NCBI RefSeq assembly: GCF_046630445.1
Contig: NC_092334.1
Coordinates: 104,169,501-104,233,500, forward strand
Origin: Rutidosis leptorrhynchoides
Taxonomy: Eukaryota > Streptophyta > Magnoliopsida > Asterales > Asteraceae
Length of the DNA: 64,000 nt
Reading direction: 5' to 3'
A program made the translations under genes and the position numbers. Below, in pieces: positions 10,901 through 21,730 of the stretch. The notes below the pieces were generated by a model. That model saw only the letters and a list, made by a program, of their open reading frames with translations, was not told the origin of the DNA and ran no database searches. Every line of letters begins with the position of its first letter. The stretch's first letter is position 1.

Positions 10901-12539
10901 AGATTCGTGTTCTCAAGAATCATCTTAAAGATTGCAACCTTTTTCCTAGTCTTTAAACAACTTGACTAACATTCCAAACTTTAAATCAAACTTATGTAAA
11001 CTCAGGCTCCCCATGAAAACTTCTTCCATGAATTGAACAAAGGGATAAATAGCACGTGCACATATAAGAGTAGCTTGCATTTGCTTCTTTGGACAAAGAA
11101 TGAATTTACTGCTATCATAATATCAGAAGTGCCCATAACCTCATATTGGTTTAGTGATTCATCAATATGGATATCAAGAATATTAGAACTCTTGTCAACA
11201 AAAGTCTTATTTTTTGAGTAGCTACACATACTAGAGCTTCCTCATCCCGGTACCACGTCTAATATGCGACTACTCCACTTGTGCTTTCGATATGAAGAAC
11301 AATGTTACATATTGATAAATAGTCAACATATCACCAGATATACCCCCTCCAAGTCTCCAATAATGTAAATATCTTCCTTCTCGTTGTAAGAAATAGGGTA
11401 CGAAATTGATAATTTAGATTGGTTCTTGAATCGTGAAACACTTTCCTAATTAAGTATTTTGCCCCTCACAAGCATCGAGTTAACACGAAATCTTATTTGG
11501 GATAAGACAAAATCGATTTTGTTTCCAGACAAGAAGATAACAAAATCAAGTATAGAGAATCTGTATATTTCTGTGTATTTGTTCTATATAATGAATGCGG
11601 AAAAAACCACCAAAAACCAAAACTATAATCAGTTTTGTCAGCTATATAATGAAGAGACACATCTCTTTATTTTTGGCAGGAAAAACGGTTGGAAAACGAG
11701 ACCCCAGCCAGGGGCGCTGCCCCTTGGACCCCGCAAATGGGCGCAGCCCCTTGAACCACGCAAATTAAGCGATAATTACTAGCCAACTCTTACGGGCGTG
11801 TACTTTATATTATCCGAACACGTTATTAAGTATAACTAGCTAACTCTTGCATTCAAGTAAATTTTAATTAAAATGTTAAATAACAGTAAATCACCAACAC
11901 TCTGTTACCATAAAATGTTCATGCTATGAATTACGTGTCCATTTTATCCGCCACAATGTATTCAAGTTGCTCTAGGTCTTTACTTATTGTGGTATACATT
12001 ATATTGCATTTGTTGATGTGATAGTCTTTACGTCAACCATATGTTTATCCCAATCAAAGAATTTCGCACACAAACTTTTAACAAGATCTAATGACACCTT
12101 TACAAAAATGGGTATTAGGACGTCACAAAGAAGCTCAACCCGCTAAGGAATAATCGGCAATTCACACCATGGACCCTCTTCTAAATATTAACATACCAAT
12201 GTTTTCTTGCTTATGAATCCTTCCAATCATTTCCAACTACTATAACACCTCGTTTATCAATATTTATGTCTCGAATTAGTGATGCAAACGTATTGTTATA
12301 TGTATTTTGATAACGAACTGCAACAGTATTGTAGAAACAAGCCACTTTAAACTTCCATTTGGACCACAAATGCATCATTTTCTTCCTGTTGAAACGATCC
12401 TTAGCATTTCGATACAAATTGAACTCGGTAGCTTAGACCAACTCTACATGAATGGTAAGATGAGTTGGTTGTAATAGTTGATCCATTGTGTCATAATTGT
12501 CACTAAGATCTAGGTCACATGGAAGACCTTCAAGACGTT
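10901..12539. other. Unassigned, probably repeat-derived spacer
   Basis: No gene is recognisable. Short open frames on the minus strand (11002-11229, 12211-12417) and plus strand (11459-11782) match nothing I know and lack a start or splice context. A GC-rich phrase at 11700-11765 (GGGGCGCTGCCCCTTGGACC, then GGGCGCAGCCCCTTG) is a reiterated unit of about 30 bp. The remainder is AT-rich. Confidence 0.4.
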
Positions 12540-12730
12540 CACTACTAGAAAATCGTCTATTCCGAAAGACACTTGGGCCCCACGATCGTGCGGGAAAAAG
12601 CCACAAGTCGTCCAGAAAAACCTTCTGGGACGAACCTTTCCGGACGATTTCCTGGGGACAATATGTCGTCCGGGAATATCTTCAGGGACGACGACCCGTT
12701 AATTACTTTCAGGTCAATTTTGCGTGAACT
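12540..12730. mobile_element. Orphan left end of a CACTA (En/Spm-type) transposon
   Basis: CACTACTAGAAAA at 12540 matches the terminal inverted repeat of plant CACTA elements. It is followed by clustered subterminal repeats of GGACGA and CGTCC (for example GTCGTCCAGAAAA, GGGACGAACC, CCGGACGATT, GTCGTCCGGG). No matching TAGTAGTG right terminus follows before NAL1, so the element is truncated. Confidence 0.65.
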
Positions 12731-12755
12731 AACATGTTAACTCTTGCTTTTTGGA

Positions 12756-13083
12756 ACTTGCGGGGCATCGCCCAATGGTTTTTCTCATTTACTTTGTGTT
12801 ATGGGATAGGGAGAGGTTATGAGTTCGATCCTTAGGGATGATATTATTTCTTTAAAACAATTGTACACCAATACTGGTGGTATATGTTGACCCTATAGAG
12901 AGGTTTTACCGGACTCGTTCACGAACCTCTACCCAGGAACACTGCCCGAATGGTTGTGTTCCCGAGTACCGTCGATTGGGTTAGGGTTTCCGCCCGAACA
13001 TGTGTGATACGTGCAAATGATGAATGTTGTTGAAATAAATGCTTTATTGATGCTAAAAAATTGTTGTTTAAAAAAAAAAAAAT
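12756..13083 (+). mobile_element. SINE (328 bp) with a 16-bp target-site duplication
   Basis: The segment is flanked by identical ACTCTTGCTTTTTGGA at 12740-12755 and 13084-13099. Its head carries an A-box-like ATCGCCCAATGG (from 12768) and a B-box-like AGTTCGATCCT (12822-12832), so it is tRNA-derived. It ends in an A-run at 13069-13083. Duplication, poly-A and internal promoter boxes together identify a retroposed SINE. Confidence 0.85.
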
Positions 13084-13902
13084 ACTCTTGCTTTTTGGAG
13101 GTTTGTACTCTGATCCAAGAACATATAGTTAAGGATAATAAGACACTACTTTGTTGTATTCCGTACAAGACGGTGCATTATGACTTAATAGGCAATTGGT
13201 GTTGGTTCACCTCTTTTGAATATGTATCCTTGTTTTTTTTTTAACAGCAGTTCAAGATCATGGCGGATTAGTATTCCGCTTCATCAACTTGTTAATCGTT
13301 TCTTGCAACTTAGTCAAATTTCATGGTTATATATTGTTAGTCTATAAACTTAGCAAATTGTTACATTGGTAGCATTAGTTATACACTTATACACTTGTAC
13401 TAATGTTAGATACTTGGATGTTAGTCTATAACTTAGTTTTGTGGGAATGGAACGGTAACATGTATCAACACAATTAATAATTCACAATTTCATAAACGAC
13501 TAAATTATGCTACGTAGATTAATTAAAATTTTCTAACAACCTTAACCTCTACATATAGTTATAAGTTAACTGTTAGTTTACTTCAACTACTTTATTTATA
13601 TTTATATTTTATTTTATTTTCATATCTATCGTATAACTAAATTTAAATTTAGTAAAGTGAAAGTAAATTCAAAGACTGCCAATTGTCAGAGGCACTATAA
13701 TTGGTAGATGGATTTAATTCTATTCGGCCCAACATTCAATAAAGTGATCAAAAATAAGGCCCAAATCATAATTGGATGAACCACACCGTAGTTATCATGC
13801 TCCTTCGAGTACCACATCATTCCAACACACCCCACTTTCCATCATCTCTGTGCAATTACTATTGGACTCCACTCCACTGTATCTATCTTCTGTATGTATA
13901 TA

Positions 13903-14145
13903 TTATAATATAATATAATATAATATAATATAATATAATATATTATATTATATTATATAAGGAGGATGATTCTCACACACTGTTTTTTGGTCCTCACACA
14001 CCCTTTTACCCTATTATTAGGGAGGAGTTCAAGTAAATTGGTGTGTGAGGATTAAAAACAGTGTGTGAGAATCATCCCCCATTATATAATATAATATAAT
14101 ATAATATAATATAATATAATATAATATAATATAATATTTCATATT
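13903..14145. repeat. (TATAA)n microsatellite split by the MITE
   Basis: TATAA units run at 13903-13960 and continue at 14081-14140 on the far side of the MITE. Confidence 0.9.
13961..14080. mobile_element. 120-bp MITE in the NAL1 promoter
   Basis: The element starts GGAGGATGATTCTCACACAC and ends GTGTGTGAGAATCATCCCCC, with inverted repeats of about 40 bp. ATTATATAA on each side could be a 9-bp target duplication of Mutator type, but the flanks are (ATATA)n microsatellite, so this is ambiguous. It sits about 520-640 bp upstream of the start codon. Confidence 0.85.
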
Positions 14146-14601
14146 ACTGTATTATATTATTATATTAATTATACTGTATATACGTATAGTCGTTAACCTT
14201 TTCGAGGTTACAATAGAAATATGACAACTGGCTCATAAGCACTCACAAGTCACAATTTCTTCCCCAATCAGTGAGTTAATTTTCTGTTACTTGATCACAA
14301 ATTTGATCTTATTTACTTTAATTATTCATTTAATCAATACTTTATTTGTTTCCTACTTTACTAATTTACTAATTCCAGCTTCAATTGCTATGATGACATA
14401 TGAAATACCAATACAGTGATCAATTATATCTGCAAAATTGTTTAGGGTTTTAGTCATATTTTGAACTATAAGATTGTATATCAGTGTCTATAAGGTGTTT
14501 GTATAAATGCTTCAATGAAATTATGTTCATGTCAATATATGTGCAAGTGTTTGAATAGGTGAGAACTAGTACTGAAAAGCTGTTTGCTTGTTTAAGCTAA
14601 T

Positions 14602-17580
14602 ATGGACCCAACAAGAGTGAACGTAAGAGTGCGTTCTGCTGGTTCGACACCATCGGAAGAATCAGCATTGGATTTGGAGAAGACTTGCTATAATAGTCAA
14701 TCTAATGTTCCATGTTTTAATCAACCAACGATTCAACCGTATGCGTCAGGTGGACAGCATTCTGATGCTGCTTACTTTTCTTGGCCTACTTCAAGCCGAT
14801 TAAGTGATGCGGCTGAAGAGAGAACAAATTATTTTATGAACTTACAGAAGGGTGTTTTACCTGAATCGATAGGGAGGTTACCTAAAGGCCATCAAGCTAC
14901 TACTTTGCTTGAGCTAATGACTATTCGGGCATCGCATAGTAAGATTTTGCGCTGTTATAGTCTTGGCACTGCAATTGGGTTTAGGATTCGTCGAGGTGTG
15001 TTGACGGATATACCTGCAATTTTAGTGTTTGTTTCTCGAAAAGTTCACAAGCAATGGCTTAGCCCAATTCAGTGTCTACCCACTATCTTGGAGGTAAGAT
15101 TATGCATCCTTATGTTTCTAAAATGTTCATTACTGTTTGGTGAATTTGTTTGTATTCGAACAGGGACCTGGGAGTGTTTGGTGTGATGTGGACGTTCTAG
15201 AATTCTCGTACTTTGGTGCACCCGAACCAACAAGCAAAGAACAATTGTACACTGATATTGTGGATGACCTCCGTGGAAGTGGATCATGCATTGGTTCGGG
15301 TTCTCAGGTATTATTAAATGCTGTGCATATTCGGTCATAAAATGCAATTTAATGTGACACTAACCACTGTTATAGATGTCTTTGTGCTGAAATTTATGAG
15401 CATGTTACTTATATGCAAATGACTAGTTATATAGTGGCGGTTTTGGTGTTTTGATACATCAGGGTTTTCCTTTTTTAGTAAGAAAATTATGTAATCAACT
15501 TATGCATATCCCTGATATTCATTTATATACCATTTTATATGTATCTTTATGTTGGAGATGAATATACCAATTGATGACATGTATCTGTATGTGTTAGGTT
15601 GCAAGTCAAGAGACATATGGGACGTTGGGTGCTATTGTAAGAAGCCAAACTGGTAACCGACAAGTTGGTTTTCTTACAAACCGTCATGTTGCTGTTAATC
15701 TAGATTATCCAAATCAGAAGATGTTTCATCCTTTACCACCGACACTTGGACCTGGGATATATCTCGGTGCAGTTGAGCGAGCTACTTCATTTATCACAGA
15801 TGACCTTTGGTATGGCATCTTTGCTGGCATTAACCCAGGTTAGCCCTTTATGAATGATTTGAGCTTTAGTACTTACCAAGTTTGAAACTTTAACTAGTTT
15901 CTAGAATATGTAGAGCATGATTTGAATATTATTGTTTATGTGATTAAAATTTTGGGATGTGGTGCACTTGCAGAGACATTTGTGAGAGCAGATGGGGCAT
16001 TCATCCCCTTTAGCGATGATTTTGACATGTCCACTGTAACTACATCTGTAAAAGATGTTGGCGAGATCGGAGATGTTAAAATTGTGGATTTACAATCTCC
16101 CATTAACAGTCTTATTGGTAAGAAAGTGATGAAAGTTGGAAGGAGTTCAGGGTTGACTAAAGGAACTATCTTAGCGTATGCCCTTGAATATAATGATGAA
16201 AAGGGGATTTGTTTCTTTACTGATTTTCTTGTCGTTGGAGAGAATCAACGTACGTTTGACCTTGAAGGTGATAGTGGAAGCCTCATTGTGTTGACGGGTG
16301 AGATTGAGGAGAAACCAAGACCCATTGGAATCATATGGGGTGGAACCGCAAATAGGGGCCGACTTAAACTTAAAGTTGGTCAGCCGCCAGAGAACTGGAC
16401 CAGCGGTGTTGATCTTGGACGCTTACTTAATCTTCTTGAACTTGATATTATAACAACGGCTGATGCCCTAATAGGTTCGTGTTCTCATCCACCTCATTCC
16501 ATGTTCTTTATTGTTACTTTTGTATATCTTTCGGGGTTGATTGGGAGTATGATTAATCACTAACGGGTTGAATTAGTTAAACTGCAATATCCAAAATGAA
16601 GCTGGTCAAATGGGTTGGTTCCAAAGTACCCCAAAGTTTTTTTCAAGGGATTGAACCGCATGAATAATCTTCTTATATCATAGGATTATCATTATTATTA
16701 TTTAATTATTTATTATAAATTATTATAAATTTATATATTATCAAGTAAAAATTACAAATTTTAACACGTACCTGTTCGGAATTGTTACCCAATCCGCCGA
16801 TGTTTCCACCAGTGATTTTTTAGTATATACATCTTAGTTGTGACATTTATCTGTTGATGTAACGATTTAAATTATTTCTTATATATAATATCACGGTGGT
16901 CCCTTTACTTTTTTTCCCGTCATGGATGGTCCCAGTGGTTTGCATTTGAATCACGGATGGTCCCTGTGGTGCAAACCACATGGACCACCCTTGACGAAAA
17001 AATGCAAATCACAGGGACCACCGGTGATTCAAATGCAAATCACTGGGACCATCCTTGACAGAAAAAGTACAGGGACCATGAGTGTAAATTGATACAAACC
17101 ACATGGACCATTCGTGATATTTTGTCTGTTTATTAAATAGGGGCGGTTCAAGAACAAAGAGCTTCGTCGGCTACGGTGATTGGTTCAACAGGCGGTGATT
17201 CATCACCTCCAGAAATAGTTCTTCCAAAAGACGAAGCAGAACCATTGGGACTCCATATCCAACAGCATATCCCTACAGAAGATGGAAACGGTGGTGTTGG
17301 TGGTCCTGATATCAATTTGTCTCCTACAGAAAACGCAGCCAATATGGAATATGGGCTTAATGTGGGCCCAAGTATCGAGCATCAGTTCATTTCAACTTTC
17401 AATGGTCACTCACCATTACATAGAAACGAACGAAGGTCTAGGGTGGAGTCTGAGAATCTAAGTGCCTTAAAAACTGAAACAGATGAGGATCTTGGGTTTT
17501 CACTGCATTTGGGGGACAACGAGCCCAAGAGAAGACGATCTGAATCGTTGTCACCAAATATGGATGAAGAAGCTAAATGA
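14602..17580 (+). CDS. NAL1: NARROW LEAF 1 (NAL1)-like trypsin-fold protease, 605 aa, five exons
   Basis: The exons are 14602-15093, 15164-15307, 15598-15838, 15974-16474 and 17141-17580. All introns are GT-AG and the joined frame of 1818 nt is open to TGA. The family comprises plant-specific trypsin-like serine proteases. Rice NAL1 controls leaf width, vein pattern and spikelet number through auxin transport and cell division. The catalytic triad is visible as H242 (TNRHVAV), D299 (VRADGAF) and S393 (LEGDSGSLIV). The N-terminal ~100 residues precede the protease fold. The C-terminal ~145 residues are hydrophilic, with a basic KRRR stretch that could be a nuclear localisation signal. The length is close to that of rice NAL1. 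The start ATG follows a stop-rich leader and opens with MDPTRVN. Intron 4 (666 bp) holds a fold-back repeat. All key residues are intact, so the gene looks functional. Assignment to the NAL1 family is firm; the one-to-one equivalent is not proven. Confidence 0.92.
16887..17123. mobile_element. Fold-back MITE-like repeat in intron 4 of the NAL1-like gene
   Basis: The ends are AATATCACGGTGGTCC and GGACCATTCGTGATATT. Inside, GGTCCC and CATGGATGGTCCC alternate with their complements around a central inversion, so the whole 237 bp can form a hairpin. No coding capacity. Confidence 0.75.
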
Positions 17581-17803
17581 GATTATGTTGTAAGCCACGC
17601 GTTTGCAGATGCGTAAGTATATTATGGTAAATAACATTTTAAGTGTTGAGTGCGTTGAACTTGAGCTTGTTTTGTGGTATCCGAGTTATGTCACCAGCCC
17701 CCTTGAATTTGTGAAACTGTGTTCATTTTATGTGTTATTAGGTTCTTGTCAAGTTAGATGTGAAATGGGTTTGTATACCGGCTTATTCTTGAAAACGAAT
17801 AAA
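17581..17803 (+). terminator. 3' UTR and polyadenylation signal of the NAL1-like gene
   Basis: A canonical AATAAA lies at 17798-17803, about 220 bp after the stop codon. The segmental duplication begins at the next base. Confidence 0.6.
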
Positions 17804-17990
17804 GTTCAACGATAACCAAACTGTCTCATTCATAAACGGTGACCAGGTACAAACGAAAACGCTTACAGAAACCAGAATTTGCAAAACAAGTCTATTCTGT
17901 TATAGATACATAGAGTTTAACTAATCAAGCCGTCTAAATACATAAACACTCAGACCCAAAACACAAATCATGTTCGTCTTTTGATGGATT

Positions 17991-18430
17991 TCAGAAGCAA
18001 GCATCCAATGCGCAGCAACAACATAACGCTGCACAACTGCAAACCGACATATATTGAATCAAATTTCAAGAAACTGTGGGTAGAAACAAACATATACAGA
18101 GTATTAAGCAGAAGTTATGTCAGTTAATTACCAGCCTTTCCAAAAGTCATCGCCCCTGCTCGTCGTGTGCGCAGGGATTTGATTTTCGGTTACCGCAGTT
18201 GTTGGGTATCCAGCTGGTGCTAGCGGCGTTGGTCCTTGTTTGCTCGGCGTTGGTCCTTGTTTGCTCGGCATTGGTCCTTGTTTCTCCATGGTAGGAGGGT
18301 AGGCAGCTGCATATCAAATCATAATTTCACATACTAATAAAAACATAATCATATGATTAATTGATTATGATGCACTAATAAAGAGTATCAATAACTCACG
18401 ATGAATGTTTTGTTGATCGATGTGGCTCAT
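17991..18430 (-). CDS. CYSTM-domain small membrane protein, copy 1 (83 aa, three exons)
   Basis: Minus-strand exons are 18430-18400, 18306-18132 and 18036-17991, joined by GT-AG introns of 93 and 95 nt. The 252-nt frame ends in TGA. The protein starts MSHIDQQNIHPAYPP, has three KQGP-containing repeats in a Pro-rich middle, then SRGDDFWKG, and ends CCAALCCCCALDACF. That last segment is the cysteine-rich transmembrane module (CYSTM), thought to place these small stress-related proteins in the plasma membrane. The module is split: the last exon carries almost all of it, so reading only exon 2 gives a false stop (FWKGW*). The three-exon structure is shared with the paralogue at 56275-56694, which supports the model. 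Confidence 0.85.
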
Positions 18431-18500
18431 GACTTGGTACTGCAACTTGAATTGAACTAGATTATTAAGAGATGTATGAGTGGGTATGGGTGTGTTGGTG

Positions 18501-18510
18501 TATATTTATA
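18501..18510 (-). promoter_or_regulatory. TATA box of CYSTM copy 1
   Basis: The minus strand reads TATAAATATA about 70 bp upstream of the ATG. The paralogue has TATATATA at about 56768-56777, about 75 bp upstream of its ATG. Confidence 0.6.
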
Positions 18511-18889
18511 AGAAGAAGAATAAGAGAGGGGCCTACAATGCATCATCTAAAAACAAGAGAATCAAGTGTAAACATGGCTTTTTGTTATGCTAATATTCTC
18601 ATCTTTATTTTTGTGATCACATTAATATGTTACTTTTCTCCATTCATTTCCTTTTAAGTCAGATGGAATATGTGACAGTTGGGTTACTATTTACCAAAAA
18701 GAGAAAGAAAAGATTAGTTATTTAAGTACGCATCTTTGATTATTCTTATAAAGCCGACTAGCCGAGTCACAAGTCATGGTATCATCACAAGTCATGAGTC
18801 ATAACAGTCTTTGAGTTTTACAAAACAATAAGATAAAATTTTTGTTATAAAGCCGGTAGGGGCTAGATACTATTTATTTGTCTATGAAA

Positions 18890-19206
18890 ATTATTTTTTT
18901 TACCACTATTTCTTTAATAGCATTACGGATCACCCAAGGGGACTTTATCACCCACGCGTTCATCTTCTGCAGTTGCATAACTCGTCCCCAACTGAGAAAA
19001 TTCGGCTCAATCCGAGGGCATGGGCGGTTAAAACCCCTCCCCCACTGCCCTCACAACGCGATGTGCAGAAGGCACCATTGGGTGGAATTCAAGGGTAAAG
19101 GGACGAGCCTTGTGTGCAATGTTGCACCACACGGGAGTCGAACTTCTGACCCTCTCGGCTCTCGCTAAAAAAGACATGTCATTACCACATGAACTACACC
19201 ACAACA
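18890..19206 (-). mobile_element. tRNA-derived SINE, minus strand
   Basis: The minus strand begins GTTGTGGTGTAGTTCATGTGG, with an A box (complement of 19185-19196) and a B box AGTTCGACTCCC (complement of 19133-19144), 40 bp apart. It ends in an A-rich tail before 18890. The duplicate locus near 57090 lacks it, so it entered copy 1 after the duplication. The exact target duplication was not resolved. Confidence 0.65.
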
Positions 19207-20130
19207 TTTTTTTCTCCATTATTTAAATAATTTATATTTACATCTTCATATACAACTAAAAGTTTTTCTTCGTCTAATTATAAGTGTTCATTATGAAACT
19301 GGACAAAGTTAAAAAAAGTCCACTAATTCTATTATTCACCAATAAAATACATTTTTTTTACAATAACCTTTTTTGATTGATTGAAATACAAAGTAAACAC
19401 TTGATTTGACTTCTACAATATTATTATGGACACTTTATTGGATAGAGGGAGTATTATTACAGACTAGACAGTGAGTATTTTGTTGAACTAGAGACTATTT
19501 CAAGTTGTATTTTCAATCAACGGATAAAGTTTTTCTGTTTAGAGCTACCGATAAACACGAGTATTTTTACTCACATATATGCGGTCTGTCTAGATATTTT
19601 GAATGGTGTATAATACTCCAAAACTTGAAAGAAAAATATGTTACGGATTAAAGAAACAGTGACAATTGAGATTACTCTTAGTCCAAGATAAAAAGTACTC
19701 TGTACTTCGTATTTTTAGTTATATACTCCGTATAAATATAATAAACAACATATATCTTGCAAGTTGCCATGTATTTTTAGGTATACACCAGTTGCCATGT
19801 TAAGATTAATCCTAGTGGCGCTTAATTACCTCCTAAATGAATAGTTTATCGATCACAACACGTTTGTTTTTTTATCTTTGAATGACATAGCGTTGAATTA
19901 TTCAAAGTTGAAATACCTGACTCTTAACCATTAAGTACCTAAAATTTATGTAACATTCTATTTAAATTATATCAAGAACAATAATAATATTTTTTAGTTA
20001 TGCAAAACGTTAATAAGATAATTTTGTATTTTTCACATTATTCATTCAGAATGATTATCAAACAGTTTATTCTCATTCAAAATCCACTTATTCGATAAAT
20101 GTTAAATCGTTCAAATTAAGACCCATTAAT
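19207..20130. other. AT-rich non-coding part of duplication copy 1
   Basis: No gene is seen. Matched stretches in the other copy (about 57150-57870) show it is part of the duplicated segment. Confidence 0.6.
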
Positions 20131-20496
20131 AACATTTTCATGCTCTTTCGTCCTCCGTCGAGTATAATTAAACTACTTGAGAGTGTAAGGAGAAAATTCT
20201 TTTGGGGCGGTTCGGGTTTGGGACAAAAAACTTCTTGGGTAAAATTGAAAAATGTTATAAATAATCTCTAGGGTGAGGGTTTAAATATTGGGTCTTTAAA
20301 AAGCAAAAATGGTACTAATGGTGGCTTGATGGTGAGCGATGATTCTTATCATTCCTCATCATTTAGTACTTGGCGCAACATAATCTTAATAGGTACCTTA
20401 ATAGATGAGCCGGGTGTCGGTTTCAAACACTCTTTCATCAAGACAATTGGTGACGGGAACTCAGTTTCTTTTTGGCATGATCATTGCGTTAGGAAC

Positions 20497-21515
20497 TGAT
20501 CAAACGTAAACTAACCAGCTTTTAGTTTGAGTGATTAATTAGGGAAAAAGTGTGTGATAAGTTGTTTTAGCTCCGGCAATCTTGCAATTCCGATCAGAAT
20601 TTGGATTCGCGAGGGTGTAAAACAACTTAATTGGATCAACTCACCCAATTGAATTGGACGAGTTAATATCTAGAGGGGATTGAATCCGGTGATGACCGGA
20701 GTTAAATCAAAGTGACGGTGGCAATGTTTGTTAACAAAGTAAGTGTAAGTTATGATTGTTGTGTGCAATAAATGACCCAAGGGGTGTATTTATAGATGTG
20801 AAGAGTTTGTTAGAAAGAATGGTGAAGTGACACCTGTCCCTTTCATGGTTGTAACAAACTTTTTGGGGGACCACAAGCTGACGTGTCATAGAAATTCCAT
20901 TCGTGTGTTGTGGCCCAGGTACTCGATGCCATCTTCGTGTAGGTTACAAGGTGACCTACACGGTGGACGAAAGGTTTCATGTGTGAATACGGTTTTCGAG
21001 GGTTTATCAAGTGTTTCTTCACGGGATCTTCTATACGGGCGATCTTTTTGACTTCTCCTCGTTGCCCACGTGTAGTTTACACGGAGTCTTGCATATTCCT
21101 CATTAGGAATATGGTTTTATGTAAATAAGTTTTGGTTCCTTCTCGTGGTGGGAGATTTGTACGTTGTTTGCTCAGGGGATCCGCGTGCAGGCTACAGGGA
21201 ATCCGGTGTGTTTGTTAGACTGTTCGTTTGTCATTTTTTCAGGGGACCGTGTGTCGGATACACGGTATCCAACATATTTTTCAGAAGAGTTTATAATTTA
21301 GGCATAGTTTGGTCCCTTCTCACAGTATACGAATCTTCATAGCTTGCCTTTTTCTTCCTTCATACAGAAGCCGTATAGGCAATCTGTGTTAAGTACCTTT
21401 CCTTCAGCCAATTATGACTTGAATCCTATATCTTCTTGGTGTTTTATTTAGTAAACGGATATAGGTTCTATAGAAATAGGGTTTATTTGATAAGTGGTAA
21501 ATATGCGCATCATCC
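20497..21515 (-). mobile_element. 1019-bp insertion in the LINE, probably a solo LTR
   Basis: The insertion is flanked by GGAAC at 20492-20496 and 21516-21520, and deleting it restores the LINE reading frame (HCVRN-DKLCN). It begins TGATCAAACG and ends GCATCATCC. The minus strand carries a TATA-like CTATAAATACACCCC (around 20790), suggesting an LTR promoter pointing left. The right end is not a clean CA, so the class is inferred. Confidence 0.6.
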
Positions 21516-21730
21516 GGAACGATAAGTTGTGTAATCTATTTCCTAGATTATATAGACTTGAAACATCAAAGGAGGCGAGCATCAAGGATCGGGTTTTGAA
21601 GACAGATGATCAATTGATTTGTAACTGGAACTGGCTACGCATTCCCATGTGCAGGACATCAGACGAATTGGTCAATATTTCGAGCATGGTCGAGGCGGAT
21701 AATCTCAACAGCAACAACAAAGACAAATGG

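Larger units (their letters stand above)
13084..14601 (+). promoter_or_regulatory. Upstream region of the NAL1-like gene
   Basis: There is no open reading frame of note. The segment contains the target duplication of the SINE, AT-rich sequence, an (ATATA)n tract interrupted by a MITE (13961-14080), and the presumptive promoter and 5' UTR of the gene starting at 14602. A 5' UTR intron is possible because splice-like text (TTTGAATAG followed by GTGAGAAC) occurs near 14552, but it cannot be decided from sequence alone. Confidence 0.5.
17804..20130. repeat. Segmental duplication, copy 1 (left part; continues at 53421-53874)
   Basis: From GTTCAACGATAACC at 17804 the sequence is collinear with 56103 onward: CYSTM gene, its promoter, and downstream AT-rich DNA. 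A shared late stretch is TATACACCAGTTGCCATGTT at about 19782 and 57486. Collinearity is lost near 20130, where a LINE enters, and resumes at 53421. Confidence 0.85.

Noticed and set aside
13961-14080. Mutator-type assignment of the promoter MITE based on a 9-bp duplication
   Set aside because: Not accepted as proven, because the apparent duplication lies in a (TATAA)n tract where any match is expected.
15137-15340. Separate small genes inside the NAL1 locus (also 15625-15843 and 15922-16563)
   Set aside because: These are exons of one gene read through into introns; the joined exons give one continuous protein.
18076-18294. 72-codon plus-strand frame, with a counterpart at 56360-56557
   Set aside because: Antisense to exon 2 of the CYSTM genes; it is conserved only because the coding strand is.
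18878-19168. 96-codon plus-strand frame
   Set aside because: It runs through the antisense strand of a SINE.
19133-19196. Possible tRNA gene on the minus strand
   Set aside because: Promoter boxes are present but no acceptor stem or anticodon arm can be paired; it is the head of a SINE.
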